Source of the DNA: Desulfonatronum sp.
GTDB lineage: Bacteria; Desulfobacterota; Desulfovibrionia; Desulfovibrionales; Desulfonatronaceae
Reading direction: 5' to 3'
Length of the DNA: 64,000 nucleotides
Assembly: GCA_011049455.1 (NCBI GenBank)
Contig: DSBL01000119.1
Span: forward strand, 1-64,000
The translations under genes were made by a program, and so were the position numbers. The notes beneath the pieces were generated by a model. It saw only the letters and a list, made by a program, of their open reading frames with translations. It made no database searches and was not told the DNA's origin. Shown here one piece after another: positions 49,675 to 59,719 of the stretch (position 1 is its first letter; every line of letters starts with the position of its first letter).

Positions 49675-51213
49675 TTGCTGGCTACGTTTTCAATAAAAAG
49701 TACAACCCACGATTTTGTTGGAGCGGAAATTTTGGCTGCCACAAGCAAGGCCACCAGCAGGAAGCAGAGCAAAGCATCAGGCAGGAAAAAAGCCCCTGAT
49801 GCAAAGACCAAACGCCCAAAAACGCGCCGCAAGTCCGTCTTCAAGACCAGATTGACCAAGATTTCACGTTTTTGGCTGGCCGGGCTGGTGTTTTTAACGG
49901 GTTTGACCGCCATTACCCTGGTTTGGGCACTGAACCTTTCTCCTCCCAAGATCCCAAACACAGTGGAGCTGTCTTCATCGCCTTCTGCAAAATCACCCCC
50001 GGCATCGGTCAAGCAGAAGCCCCGACAGCGTTTTGCGCCCCAGGTCAGGCCAGCTTCGACCGAACCGGCGGACCAGATGAGGGCCAAGATTGCCTCTCAG
50101 ACTTCTCCCCCGGTCCGGTCGTCAGCAGCCACTGGTCGGGTTTACGAAGTTTTCGACACTGATTTGCTGGAGCAAAAGATCAAGGAAGTGGATCTGGCCT
50201 TGGTGCAGACGATCATGGCCCTTCACCTGGATCCACGCTTGGTGCGGCATTTGGACATCCAGATCAAGAGCCGCGACGGACAAAAATATCATACCCAATC
50301 TTTGGCCATCGGCCTGGATCACGACAAGCACGGATTCATCAACGCACTGCGTGAGAATCTTCGTCAATGGGTGGACGGGGCCCGGTTGGACCCCGTGCGC
50401 AAGGACGCCTTGAAGCAGGAGTGGCAGATTGTGCTGCTCAACCTGCCAACACATACCCTTTTTTTGGAGTTCAATGGCCATGGACAGGACCCTGATCCCG
50501 TCACCAAGCCGCTCAAGCCAGGGATTGGCCCGCGTTTGGTGGTCATCATCGACGATCTTGGGGAGAGTGTGCACCAGGCTGCTGAACTGGCGGCTCTGCG
50601 ATTTCCCGTGACCTTTGCCGTGCTTCCTCAGAGCACCAAGACCAGAGAGGTGGCCCGACTTGCTGCGAAAAATGGACTGGATGTTTTGCTCCATCAGCCC
50701 ATGGAACCACGCGACTATCCCCACAGGGCCGATCCAGGTCCTGGAGCCCTGTTCGTGGGAATGCCCCGGGAAGAGATCAAGGCGGTTCTTTCTGAGAATC
50801 TGACCCAGGTGCCGCAGGCCATCGGCGTGAACAATCACATGGGTTCTCGTTTTACGGCAGACAGCGAGGGCATGGGCGCGATGCTTGAAGAACTGAAGAA
50901 TCGCGATCTTTTTTTTCTGGACAGCTTGACCACCGGGGATTCCGTGGGACAGCAGCAGGCCCGCCGACTTGGAATGGCACATTTGCGGCGACACATCTTT
51001 CTGGACAATGTCCAGGACGTGCAAGCCATCCTGTTCCAACTGCGCAAGGCTGAACGCTTGTCGTTCTCATCGAAAGAGGTCATCGCCATCGGCCATCCGT
51101 ATCCTGAGACCCTGGAAGCCTTGAAGATTTGGGAAAAAGAGCGAGACCAGAGGATTCAACTCGTTTCCGTGCGCGATTTTTTGCCCAGGACTGCCTTGAG
51201 CGCGGGGCGTTGA
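49675..51213 (+). CDS. divergent polysaccharide deacetylase family protein
   Basis: RLVVIIDDLGESVHQAAELAALRFPVTFAVLP; LLHQPMEPRDYP; NNHMGSRFTAD. Confidence 0.92.
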   Translation: MLATFSIKSTTHDFVGAEILAATSKATSRKQSKASGRKKAPDAKTKRPKTRRKSVFKTRLTKISRFWLAGLVFLTGLTAITLVWALNLSPPKIPNTVELSSSPSAKSPPASVKQKPRQRFAPQVRPASTEPADQMRAKIASQTSPPVRSSAATGRVYEVFDTDLLEQKIKEVDLALVQTIMALHLDPRLVRHLDIQIKSRDGQKYHTQSLAIGLDHDKHGFINALRENLRQWVDGARLDPVRKDALKQEWQIVLLNLPTHTLFLEFNGHGQDPDPVTKPLKPGIGPRLVVIIDDLGESVHQAAELAALRFPVTFAVLPQSTKTREVARLAAKNGLDVLLHQPMEPRDYPHRADPGPGALFVGMPREEIKAVLSENLTQVPQAIGVNNHMGSRFTADSEGMGAMLEELKNRDLFFLDSLTTGDSVGQQQARRLGMAHLRRHIFLDNVQDVQAILFQLRKAERLSFSSKEVIAIGHPYPETLEALKIWEKERDQRIQLVSVRDFLPRTALSAGR

Positions 51214-51255
51214 ACATCTTTGACAGGCGCGGCTACCAATTGTCACGGGGGAAGA

Positions 51256-51591
51256 GTGGCCAACATCTTTGACATTCCAGCGGGAAAAGCCGATCAAGAG
51301 CGATGTGATGTCCTTGCCCAAGGACCGGAAACCCGGATTGAGAGGATCATTTCTCAGGGACATGCTTCACCGCCCGGGTTCTGGTATGATCAAGTCCAGG
51401 ATGAATGGGTTTGCCTGCTGCAGGGAGAGGCGCAGGTCGCCTGGGAGCACGGCCAAATCCAAAAGCTGGTTCCCGGGGACTGGTTATTTATTCCGGCCCA
51501 CGCCCGACATAGGATCGTGAATACCAGCATCGCCCCTCCCTGTATCTGGCTGGCCGTGCACGGCCAACTGGGCGGCTTTGGATCGAGGTGA
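51256..51591 (+). CDS. cupin-domain protein
   Basis: GTG start; QDEWVCLLQGEAQVAWEHGQIQKLVPGDWLFIPAHARHRI. Confidence 0.85.
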   Translation: MANIFDIPAGKADQERCDVLAQGPETRIERIISQGHASPPGFWYDQVQDEWVCLLQGEAQVAWEHGQIQKLVPGDWLFIPAHARHRIVNTSIAPPCIWLAVHGQLGGFGSR

Positions 51592-51694
51592 GCTTGCATT
51601 TCTTGTTCTGTTGTCGTTCTTGAGTTATATTGATGTTTAATTTTTGATGACGCGCAAATCCATTTTTATTCCGCAGCATTGAGGAGAACGTCCC

Positions 51695-52225
51695 GTGTTT
51701 TTTCACTTTATTCGTTTTGGGATGAGCATAGCGGTCATTTTTTTGGTGTTAGGGTGTTCCTACACCAGCGTTGGACATCTGCAACGCCAGCCATGGGTGC
51801 TGAACACTCCGCAACAATTGGAAATGCGCTTCTGGAAATTTTCCTTTGTGGCCGAGTTCTCCGACGGTCATTATGTACTTACTGGAATCGCCGAGCCACG
51901 TATTAAAAGACTGCCCGAGGGATTGACATGGATTGAAGACCTGTGGTTGGCGGCGTATCTTTCCGATGATCGAGGCCGCGTGCTTGCTCAGGATCTGCTG
52001 GTTTTTTCCTCGTTGCCGCTGATGTCCAGCCAGGGGGTGAGCTTTACGTTCGTGCTCAAGCCTGACCAATTGAGCAGGTCCGCCCCCTTGGAAATCACCT
52101 TTGGCTACAACATGACCTTGACGCCGCATGCGGACTATGCCACGAGCGATGAGGCCATGAAGCCTCTTGATGGAGAGGCAGCCCAAATTTTTTTCGCTCA
52201 CGAAGGAGCGCTGACAAAAATATAA
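51695..52225 (+). CDS. putative lipoprotein of unknown function
   Basis: 176 aa; signal peptide with lipobox-like LVLGC. Confidence 0.7.
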   Translation: MFFHFIRFGMSIAVIFLVLGCSYTSVGHLQRQPWVLNTPQQLEMRFWKFSFVAEFSDGHYVLTGIAEPRIKRLPEGLTWIEDLWLAAYLSDDRGRVLAQDLLVFSSLPLMSSQGVSFTFVLKPDQLSRSAPLEITFGYNMTLTPHADYATSDEAMKPLDGEAAQIFFAHEGALTKI

Positions 52226-52325
52226 TCGAGACTGCTGTAGACAATGCCCGTGGTTGGCAGTATCCTGCACCAACTTCCGATGAACAAGGCCACATGTTTT
52301 TGGAGAGCCGTCATGTTCATTTTTT

Positions 52326-52486
52326 CTTCAGGTCGCCCTTGAGGCGCTAACAGGGAATCCGGTGGAAAGCCGGAGCGGTCCCGCCGCTGTAAGTCCGTAT
52401 GGCATCTGCTTGGTGTGTATAACCACTGGGATTGGATCCCGGGAAGGTTCCAAGCCGATGGGACGAGCCAGAAGACCTACCTGAAG
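52326..52486 (+). ncRNA. cobalamin riboswitch (B12 element)
   Basis: AACAGGGAATCCGGTGGAAAGCCGGAGCGGTCCCGCCGCTGTAA ... GGGAAGG ... AGCCAGAAGACC; closing P1 CTTCAGGT (52326-52333) / ACCTGAAG (52479-52486). Confidence 0.95.
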
Positions 52487-52557
52487 AGCAATTTTCACGA
52501 GACACGCGGATGTCTCGGCGAAAGTCTTTGAAGCCTTAGAGCTTGCGTCGAAATCCT

Positions 52558-53208
52558 ATGCCGGAGTGTTTTTCTCCATGGTCCAGGCTGCGAGGCTTGG
52601 AGCCCATGAGCCTGTGCGACTGGCCGGGTCGGATCAGCGTTGTGTTGTTTCTAGGCGGCTGCGACCTGCGTTGCCCCACCTGCCATAATTCTGTTCTGGC
52701 CTGGACACCGGAACAATTGCCTTGCGTTTGCCCAAACGATGTTCATCAATACCTTGAAGCAAAAGCCTCCTGGCTTGATGGTCTGGTGATCAGCGGAGGC
52801 GAAGCGACCTTGTCCAATGACCTTCCCGGATGGCTGGCTGAGTTGCGGAAGCGGTTTGTCCTGCCGGTCAAGCTGGACACCAATGGGATGCATCCGGAGG
52901 TGGTCGAGGAGAGCCTGCGGCTCGGCGTGGTGGACATGGTGGCCGTGGACGTCAAAGGTCCTTTGGACATGTACCCGGCGCTGACCGGGAATCGTGTTGC
53001 GCCGAACCAGGCTTCGGCCTGTCTGGATCGGATTTTCGATCTGGCCGGAGAATTTCCGGGGCGTTTCATGTTCCGCTGTACATTGGTGCCCCGGTTGGAA
53101 TCGACCGACGTGGATCAGGTCAGGCGCATGCTGCCAGCCGGGTTTTCCCTGATCACACAGTCTTTTTTTGAACCTCGCAATGGTCAAAAAGAGGAAATCC
53201 CATGCTGA
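52558..53208 (+). CDS. nrdG: anaerobic ribonucleoside-triphosphate reductase activating protein
   Basis: MSLCDWPGRISVVLFLGGCDLRCPTCHNSVLA radical SAM; directly upstream of nrdD; alternative TTG start at 52543. Confidence 0.93.
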   Translation: MPECFSPWSRLRGLEPMSLCDWPGRISVVLFLGGCDLRCPTCHNSVLAWTPEQLPCVCPNDVHQYLEAKASWLDGLVISGGEATLSNDLPGWLAELRKRFVLPVKLDTNGMHPEVVEESLRLGVVDMVAVDVKGPLDMYPALTGNRVAPNQASACLDRIFDLAGEFPGRFMFRCTLVPRLESTDVDQVRRMLPAGFSLITQSFFEPRNGQKEEIPC

Positions 53209-55268
53209 CCCACATTTGCAAGCGTGACGGACGCACCGAGACCTGGGCCGTGGACCGCGTTGCCGCGGCCATCTTCAAAGCCCTGAAGGCCAGCGGCATT
53301 CAGGACACGATTCTGTCCCAGAGGCTGGCGCGCAAGGTGGAAGAACGGCTGGTGGACGCCGGACTCACGGTCCCGGACCAAGAGCAGGTCCAGGACCAGG
53401 TGGAGAGTGTGCTGATGCAGTCCAGATTATACGAGGTGGCCAGGCGCTACATCCTGTATCGTGAAAAGCGTCGCCAGATCAGAGAGCAGAAGGCCGCCTA
53501 CCTGGACATCAAGGAAACCATCGACGCCTACGTCAACAAGTCGGACTGGCGGGTGGCGGAAAACGCGAACATGGCCCATTCCTTCCAAGGGTTGATGCTG
53601 CATCTTTCCGGCACGGTCCAGGCCCGCTACGCCCTGGAAAAATACCCGCTGGAAGTGCGTCAGGCCCATGAACACGGCTATTTTCATATCCACGACCTGT
53701 CCTTTGGCTTGGCAGGATATTGCGCCGGATGGAGCCTGCGGGATCTGCTCCTGGAAGGATTCAATCTGGAGGGGCGCTCTTCGGCCGGTCCGGCCCGCCA
53801 TTTTGATTCCGCCCTGGGACAGATGGTCAACTTTTTGGGCACGCTGCAGAATGAATGGGCCGGGGCTCAAGCCTTCAACAATGTGGACACCTATCTGGCG
53901 CCGTTTGTGCGTCGGGATGCCCTGGACTATAATCAAGTCCGTCAGGCCGTGCAGAAGTTTGTCTTCAACCTGAACACCACGTCGCGCTGGGGTGGTCAAA
54001 GTCCGTTCACCAATCTGAGCTTTGACCTGGCGCCGCCCAAACATCTGGTTTCAGAAGCCGCGATCATCGGCGGCAGGTTGGACGATGGCCTGACCTACGG
54101 CGATTTTGCACTGGAAATGGAGATGATCAACAGGGCCTTCCTGGAGGTCATGCTTCAGGGCGACTACCACAGCCGCATCTTTTCCTTTCCCATCCCCACC
54201 TACAACGTCACTGAGGACTTCCCCTGGGAGAGCGACGTCGGGGAGCTTTTACTGCAACTGACCGCCAAATATGGGGTTCCCTATTTTCAGAATTTCATCA
54301 ACTCGGATTTTAAGCCCGAGGACGTGCGTTCCATGTGTTGCCGTTTGCAAATGGATCTACGGGAATTGCGCAAGAAGGTCGGCGGTCTGTTCGGCGCCGG
54401 GGACCTGACCGGGTCCATCGGCGTGGTCACCTTGAATCTGCCCAAGCTGGCTTTTCTGGCCCATGACGAAGCGGATTTCCTGGCCCTGGTCACGGAGTAT
54501 GCGGAACTGGCCAGGGACAGTCTGGAATTCAAGCGCAAGCTGATCGCCGACAATCTGGAGCGGGGCATGTTTCCCTTTACGCGGCGATACCTGAAAAACG
54601 GCTATAAAGGGCATTTTTCCACCATTGGCGTGGTCGGCGGGCATGAGGCCTGCCTAAATTTGTTGGGCAAGGGCATTGACACGCCGTCCGGCATTGGCCT
54701 GATGCGCAAGACCCTGGTTCATCTGCGTGAACTGACCAGGACGTTTCAGGAGCAGACCGGCAGCCTCTACAACTTGGAAGCCACCCCGGCCGAAGGGGTC
54801 AGCTACCGGCTGGCAAAGCTGGACAAGGCCCTGTACGCCAACATCAAGGCCTCGGGCAATGGCGTGCCCTTTTACACCAACTCCACGGCTCTGCCCGTGA
54901 ATGCGAACCTGGATGTGTTCTCGGCCCTGGAACACCAGGATCAGCTCCAGCCGATGTACACCGGCGGGACGGTGTTTCACACCTATCTGGGCGAGGCCGT
55001 GGCTGATACCCAGGCCTTGAAAGCCTTTCTGGTCAAGGCCATGAGCCGCACCAAGCTGCCCTATTTGTCCATCACCCCGACCTTTTCCATTTGCAAGGAG
55101 CACGGTTACCTGCGGGGAGAACAGCCCACATGCCCCCAGTGCGGCGAGCCTGCCGAAGTCTATACCCGGGTGGTGGGCTATTACCGACCGGTAAGGATGT
55201 GGAACAGGGGAAAACAGGCGGAATACGCCGAGCGCAGGGTTTTTGCGGGGGTTGACGGCGGCGGATGA
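53202..55268 (+). CDS. nrdD: anaerobic ribonucleoside triphosphate reductase
   Basis: N-terminal ATP-cone; C-terminal CPQCGEPAEVYTRVVGYYRPVRMWNRGKQAEYAERRVF. Confidence 0.96.
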   Translation: MLTHICKRDGRTETWAVDRVAAAIFKALKASGIQDTILSQRLARKVEERLVDAGLTVPDQEQVQDQVESVLMQSRLYEVARRYILYREKRRQIREQKAAYLDIKETIDAYVNKSDWRVAENANMAHSFQGLMLHLSGTVQARYALEKYPLEVRQAHEHGYFHIHDLSFGLAGYCAGWSLRDLLLEGFNLEGRSSAGPARHFDSALGQMVNFLGTLQNEWAGAQAFNNVDTYLAPFVRRDALDYNQVRQAVQKFVFNLNTTSRWGGQSPFTNLSFDLAPPKHLVSEAAIIGGRLDDGLTYGDFALEMEMINRAFLEVMLQGDYHSRIFSFPIPTYNVTEDFPWESDVGELLLQLTAKYGVPYFQNFINSDFKPEDVRSMCCRLQMDLRELRKKVGGLFGAGDLTGSIGVVTLNLPKLAFLAHDEADFLALVTEYAELARDSLEFKRKLIADNLERGMFPFTRRYLKNGYKGHFSTIGVVGGHEACLNLLGKGIDTPSGIGLMRKTLVHLRELTRTFQEQTGSLYNLEATPAEGVSYRLAKLDKALYANIKASGNGVPFYTNSTALPVNANLDVFSALEHQDQLQPMYTGGTVFHTYLGEAVADTQALKAFLVKAMSRTKLPYLSITPTFSICKEHGYLRGEQPTCPQCGEPAEVYTRVVGYYRPVRMWNRGKQAEYAERRVFAGVDGGG

Positions 55269-55328
55269 GAATCAGGGCCGTTCACCACAAGTTATTTTTC
55301 AGCATGGGAAGCTTTAGCCCATGTAAGA

Positions 55329-56129
55329 TCATCGTTTTACCTCCAAGTCAGGCCGTCGGAAGTACTCCAGGAATTTGCGGGGGTATTTGCAAAGAAGTCT
55401 GAGCATGTTCGTTTGGATGCCGTTTTCTTGACAGGCGCGTACGATTTCCCGGTTCAGGATCCAGTTGCTCATGATATTGCGTGAGCTGACTCCGCCGCTG
55501 CGCATGTGCACCAGGACCCTGGGGATGCGTGCATAGACCAGCTTGTGGCGGGCCAAAAAGCGGGTCAGCAATTCATAGTCAGCGGCGATTTTGTAATCCG
55601 TGCGATACAGCCCCAGGGTCTCGTAGTGCTTGCGCAGCACGAAAAACGTGGGGTGTGGCGGCATCCAGCCCTGGGCGAAGCGTCCGGGATGAAAACCCGA
55701 TGAGTCGTAGTATCGCACGATCCGCTCGGGCCTTGCCCGGTCCACCACCACCAGATCCGCAAACACCGCGTCCGCGCCGGTGCGCTGAAAGGTTTGCATC
55801 ACCTGGGAGATCACGTCCGGCCGGGGGTAGAAATCGTCGGCATTGAGCAGGCCCAGGACATCTCCGCCGGCCATGCGGATGCCCTTGTTCATGGCATCGT
55901 AAATGCCATTGTCCGGTTCGGAAACGTAACGGGCGATAACGTTCTTGTAGCGTTCAATCACGTCCAGGGTTCCGTCCTTGGAACCGCCATCCACGATGAT
56001 CTGCTCCACTCGGGGATAGGTCTGGCCCCGAACGCTCTCGATGTTCTGGGCCAAATGCGCTTCTGCGTTGAGTGCCACGGTGACGATGCTGACCAAAGGC
56101 TGTTTTGCAAATGGTTGAATGATGTTCAT
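55329..56129 (-). CDS. glycosyltransferase family 2
   Basis: PLVSIVTVALNAEAHLAQNIESVRGQTYPRVEQIIVDGGSKDGT; GLLNADDFY. Confidence 0.93.
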   Translation of the reverse strand: MNIIQPFAKQPLVSIVTVALNAEAHLAQNIESVRGQTYPRVEQIIVDGGSKDGTLDVIERYKNVIARYVSEPDNGIYDAMNKGIRMAGGDVLGLLNADDFYPRPDVISQVMQTFQRTGADAVFADLVVVDRARPERIVRYYDSSGFHPGRFAQGWMPPHPTFFVLRKHYETLGLYRTDYKIAADYELLTRFLARHKLVYARIPRVLVHMRSGGVSSRNIMSNWILNREIVRACQENGIQTNMLRLLCKYPRKFLEYFRRPDLEVKR

Positions 56130-57241
56130 GGCGTGGTCAAGGCTTGGGAGATGCGTTCATAGACGGCGATCGTCTCCTGTGCGGTTTTATTCCAGGAGAA
56201 GCGGTCCAGATTGCGCTGGCCCATGGCCTGCAGGCGCTGGCGCAGTGCGAGATCAAAGAGACAGCGGCGGATCACCTCGGCCATGTCCCGGGCTGATTCC
56301 GGAGCGAAGAACGCCGCGCCGTTCCCGGCCACCTCGGGCAGTGCGCCTTGGTTGGCGCAGGCCACCACCGCACCCCGGGCTTGGGCTTCCAGCACGGGCA
56401 GACCAAAGCCTTCATAGAGCGATGGAAAGACGAACAATTCCGCCGCGGACAGCAGGGCGTGGACCTTTTCGCGCGGCAGATAGCCGGCGAGAGTGACGCG
56501 ACGGGCCAGATCGCATCGGGCAATGGCCTGAGTGATGCCTCCGTCCGCCGGAATGTGTCCGGCCAGCACCAACTGATGCGGGATGGTCGGCGCAAGCAGG
56601 GCAAAGGCCTCGATCAATCGGGGAATGTTCTTGTGCGGGGAAAGGCTGGCAAAGGCCAGAATATACGGTCTGGGTACATCCGGACTGCCTGGCGTATCCG
56701 CAGTCAGCCTGCCCCGGAGCGGGGCCTCGTGGATCACGCTGATTTTCTTTGGGACCAGGTGCAGGTGGGAGAGGATTTCTTGTTTGGAGAATTCGGACAC
56801 GGTGATCACGTGGGTCGAGCTTTGGGCGCTGCGCCGCACCAGGAAGGAGAGCAGCAGTCGCTTGGGCAGACCCATGCTCCGGCCATGGCCCTTGGTGTTC
56901 ATGTCGTGGATGGTGACCACTCCTGGACAAGGCAGCCTCAATGGGGCGATATAGCCCAAAGAATGCAGCAGATCGAGCCGGTGCGCCTTGGCCAGCCCCG
57001 GAAGGGCGAACTGTTCATGAACCAGTCGCTTCAGACGGCTTTGGGCCCGCACCGGGCAGACAATGCGCTGGATGTTTTTGGTCTTGGGCAGGGACCAGAA
57101 TGCGCTTTCCGCGTTGACAAAGACCAGGTAGTCGTTTTGGTCGTCCACTTCGGCCAGGCCTTGGAGAAGCCCTGCGGCATAAGTTTCCGTGCCTCCGACA
57201 ATCCCGGGCAAAAGGTAGAGCAGGTTCAGGCCGATGCGCAT
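56126..57241 (-). CDS. glycosyltransferase family 4 (GT-B)
   Basis: VTVSEFSKQEI-like ITVSEFSKQEILSHL; PSLYEGFGLPVLEAQARGAVVACANQGALPEV. Confidence 0.93.
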   Translation of the reverse strand: MRIGLNLLYLLPGIVGGTETYAAGLLQGLAEVDDQNDYLVFVNAESAFWSLPKTKNIQRIVCPVRAQSRLKRLVHEQFALPGLAKAHRLDLLHSLGYIAPLRLPCPGVVTIHDMNTKGHGRSMGLPKRLLLSFLVRRSAQSSTHVITVSEFSKQEILSHLHLVPKKISVIHEAPLRGRLTADTPGSPDVPRPYILAFASLSPHKNIPRLIEAFALLAPTIPHQLVLAGHIPADGGITQAIARCDLARRVTLAGYLPREKVHALLSAAELFVFPSLYEGFGLPVLEAQARGAVVACANQGALPEVAGNGAAFFAPESARDMAEVIRRCLFDLALRQRLQAMGQRNLDRFSWNKTAQETIAVYERISQALTTP

Positions 57242-58335
57242 GGGAGCATGGTTTCAAGAATAGTCCGGGCTGTGCGGTCCCAGCTGAAGGTTGCGCGCAC
57301 TGCCTGGATGTGGGTATCGGGCAGCCGTTGTCTCTGGGAAATGATGTCCAGCAGACGACTGGCCCAGAGCGGGGTGTCGAAGGCATCGAAGACCGTGGCG
57401 CCGAACCGGCCGAACTGGGTCAGGGAGCTGTTGCGCTGGACAAGAACCGGCGTTCCCTGGGACAGGGCCTCGATCACGGGCAGGCCGAAGCCTTCCAGGG
57501 CGGATGGAAAGACCAGGGCCGAGGCCTGTCCGTAAAGACCTGGAAGATCAGCCGCTTCCACCCGACCCAGAATGATGATGTCCCGGGTCAAGGGATGCGC
57601 GGCCAGGGCCTCGCGCAATCCCTGGTCCCGCCAGCTTTCCGCTCCCGTAAGCAGCAGCTTGCAATTTCCGGCGCGGGAATTTTCAGTCCGGGTCGCTTGG
57701 CTTCTCATTTCCTGAAAAACATCGAGCAAAAACTTGATATTTTTTTTGGGTTCGAAACTGCCAACGTGCAATACATAGCACTCAGGCAGCGAAATCCCGT
57801 TGACAACAGCCGCATGGCCGCTGCAGGGACGGGCATAGGCATCGGAAAGGCCGCACGGCGCCAGGACGATGTCTTTGCGGGGGATATTGAACTCCCGGAC
57901 CAGATCATCTGCCGTGGAGTCGGAAATGGCGAAAACATGTTGCGCTCCAGTCAAGACCCGGGGCATGGTCCGAGTGCCCAGGCGGCCTCTCCAAGACAGG
58001 ATGGAGCGGTCATGCCAGGCGCCAAGGTCAAGTACGACCACCGCGTATTTTCGATTCAGAAACCGGCGCGGCACAAAAGCGTTGATGAACAGGAAACAGT
58101 CCTGCTCTTGGGCTTCCAATCCGGACAAAAAAGGCCGCCAGAGCAGGTCGCGCAGCAGGGCCTGCATCTTGCGTGGAATTCCAACACGACCAAGGGTCCG
58201 AAACGGGCAGGTCATGGGCAGGACCTGTTGCGCATGGCCCAGACGCATCAGCCGGTGGCAGATCTCCCAGGCATACAATGCGGAACCGGCTCCGGTCTGG
58301 ACGGTCAGGCTGAGATCGACAAAAAGGCGCATCAT
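57226..58335 (-). CDS. glycosyltransferase family 4 (GT-B)
   Basis: FAISDSTADDLVREF; LVFPSALEGFGLPVIEALSQGTPVLVQRNSSL. Confidence 0.92.
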   Translation of the reverse strand: MMRLFVDLSLTVQTGAGSALYAWEICHRLMRLGHAQQVLPMTCPFRTLGRVGIPRKMQALLRDLLWRPFLSGLEAQEQDCFLFINAFVPRRFLNRKYAVVVLDLGAWHDRSILSWRGRLGTRTMPRVLTGAQHVFAISDSTADDLVREFNIPRKDIVLAPCGLSDAYARPCSGHAAVVNGISLPECYVLHVGSFEPKKNIKFLLDVFQEMRSQATRTENSRAGNCKLLLTGAESWRDQGLREALAAHPLTRDIIILGRVEAADLPGLYGQASALVFPSALEGFGLPVIEALSQGTPVLVQRNSSLTQFGRFGATVFDAFDTPLWASRLLDIISQRQRLPDTHIQAVRATFSWDRTARTILETMLPCASA

Positions 58336-58365
58336 GACGGCGATCCAGATGTCAAAGAGAAGTGT

Positions 58366-59604
58366 TCATACAATATGTTGTCCGGTTCGGTTGTTGCGTG
58401 TTCCCATGGCCTTTTGATAGGCCGCAATGGTTTGGTTGACGCATTTTGCCCAAGTGAAACGCTTTGCCTGTATCAGACCGCGTTTTTTGGCCCGGGCGCG
58501 AAAGTCGTTGTCCGAAAGCAGCTTCTCCAGACCCTGGCAAATGTCGTCCTCGTCCTCAGGGTTGACCAGCAGGGCCGCATCACCGGCCACTTCGGGGAGG
58601 CTGGAGCGGTCGGATGTAAGCACGGGCACTCCGCTGGCCATGGCCTCCAGCACGGGCAGTCCGAAGCCTTCGTACAACGAAGGCAGAGCCAAACCCGCGG
58701 CTCCTGCAAAAAGTGGGGGCAGGTGGTGTTCCGGCACATAGCCCAGCCGCCGGATTTTGCCTTTGCCTTCCAGAGGCTGGATGAGACTTTCCAGGGCCTG
58801 TGTCAACCATCCGCTGCCTCCGGCCAGGATCAGCGGGAATCGAGTGGTGACGGCATCCGGCAGCCGGGAATAGGCCCGGAGAAGACGGGGGAGATTTTTG
58901 CGCGGCTCAAAAGTGGCCACGCTGAGCAGATAGCTTTCATGGCGCAGGTCCAAATCCGCCAGAACCTCCGCGGTTTCTTCCTGAAAGCGGGGCCGGAAGC
59001 AGGCGTCCACGCCCAGGGGCGTGACAGTCACCTGTTCGGGAGACACGCCAAGATGCTCGATAATTTCTTGCCGGACAAACTCCGTGTCCGTGAGAATGCC
59101 CGCAGCCTGGGCCAGGGTCTTCGGCAGTTCACGTTCCAGGAGCTTGATTCGTTCCCGGGGGTGGTAGTCGGGATAATGCAAGAAGGACAGGTCGTGGATG
59201 GTCGCCAGGCTGGGGCCGGCAAAGGGCAGCAGCAGATAATTGGGTCCGTGCAGCAGATGATCAAAAAAGGCCCGTCCTTTACGCACAAAGGCCCGTTTTT
59301 TCAGGGCGAAGCTCCATCTGTCCTGCAGGCAACGGCAGGGCAGCCGGCGGCGAAGTCCGAGGAATTCCCGTCCTGCCCGGGCAGGCGGGCAAGAAGTCTG
59401 CACGGGGGCAAAGGCCTGCCAGGGCGCATCCACCCAGTCGCGGCCGGCGAAACAACGCAGATTTCCCATGTTTGGGTGACTGTGCATGCCCCTGGCCAAT
59501 TCCAGCACATACCGGCCGATGCCGGTCAGCGGCACATCCCGCAAGGCGTCCGTGAGCAGGATGGCCTTGGGTGGATAGTGGTATTCTTGGTCGGCGGCGG
59601 GCAT
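58366..59604 (-). CDS. glycosyltransferase family 4 (GT-B)
   Basis: GIGRYVLELARGM; LALPSLYEGFGLPVLEAMASGVPVLTSDRSSLPEVAGDAALLVNP. Confidence 0.93.
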   Translation of the reverse strand: MPAADQEYHYPPKAILLTDALRDVPLTGIGRYVLELARGMHSHPNMGNLRCFAGRDWVDAPWQAFAPVQTSCPPARAGREFLGLRRRLPCRCLQDRWSFALKKRAFVRKGRAFFDHLLHGPNYLLLPFAGPSLATIHDLSFLHYPDYHPRERIKLLERELPKTLAQAAGILTDTEFVRQEIIEHLGVSPEQVTVTPLGVDACFRPRFQEETAEVLADLDLRHESYLLSVATFEPRKNLPRLLRAYSRLPDAVTTRFPLILAGGSGWLTQALESLIQPLEGKGKIRRLGYVPEHHLPPLFAGAAGLALPSLYEGFGLPVLEAMASGVPVLTSDRSSLPEVAGDAALLVNPEDEDDICQGLEKLLSDNDFRARAKKRGLIQAKRFTWAKCVNQTIAAYQKAMGTRNNRTGQHIV

Positions 59605-59719
59605 AGTGCTCCAGGTGGACAAGCGTGAAAATTGACCATAAAGAAATGGATCGCGCAAGCGCAAGGGCAAAACAGGTTCCAGATAGCCTGTGATGCAAGC
59701 AAACACCACAAGAACCTTC

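Noticed and set aside
57310-59628. 772-aa plus-strand ORF across two glycosyltransferases
   Set aside because: Antisense of two obvious GT4 genes; low-complexity G/Q/R composition.
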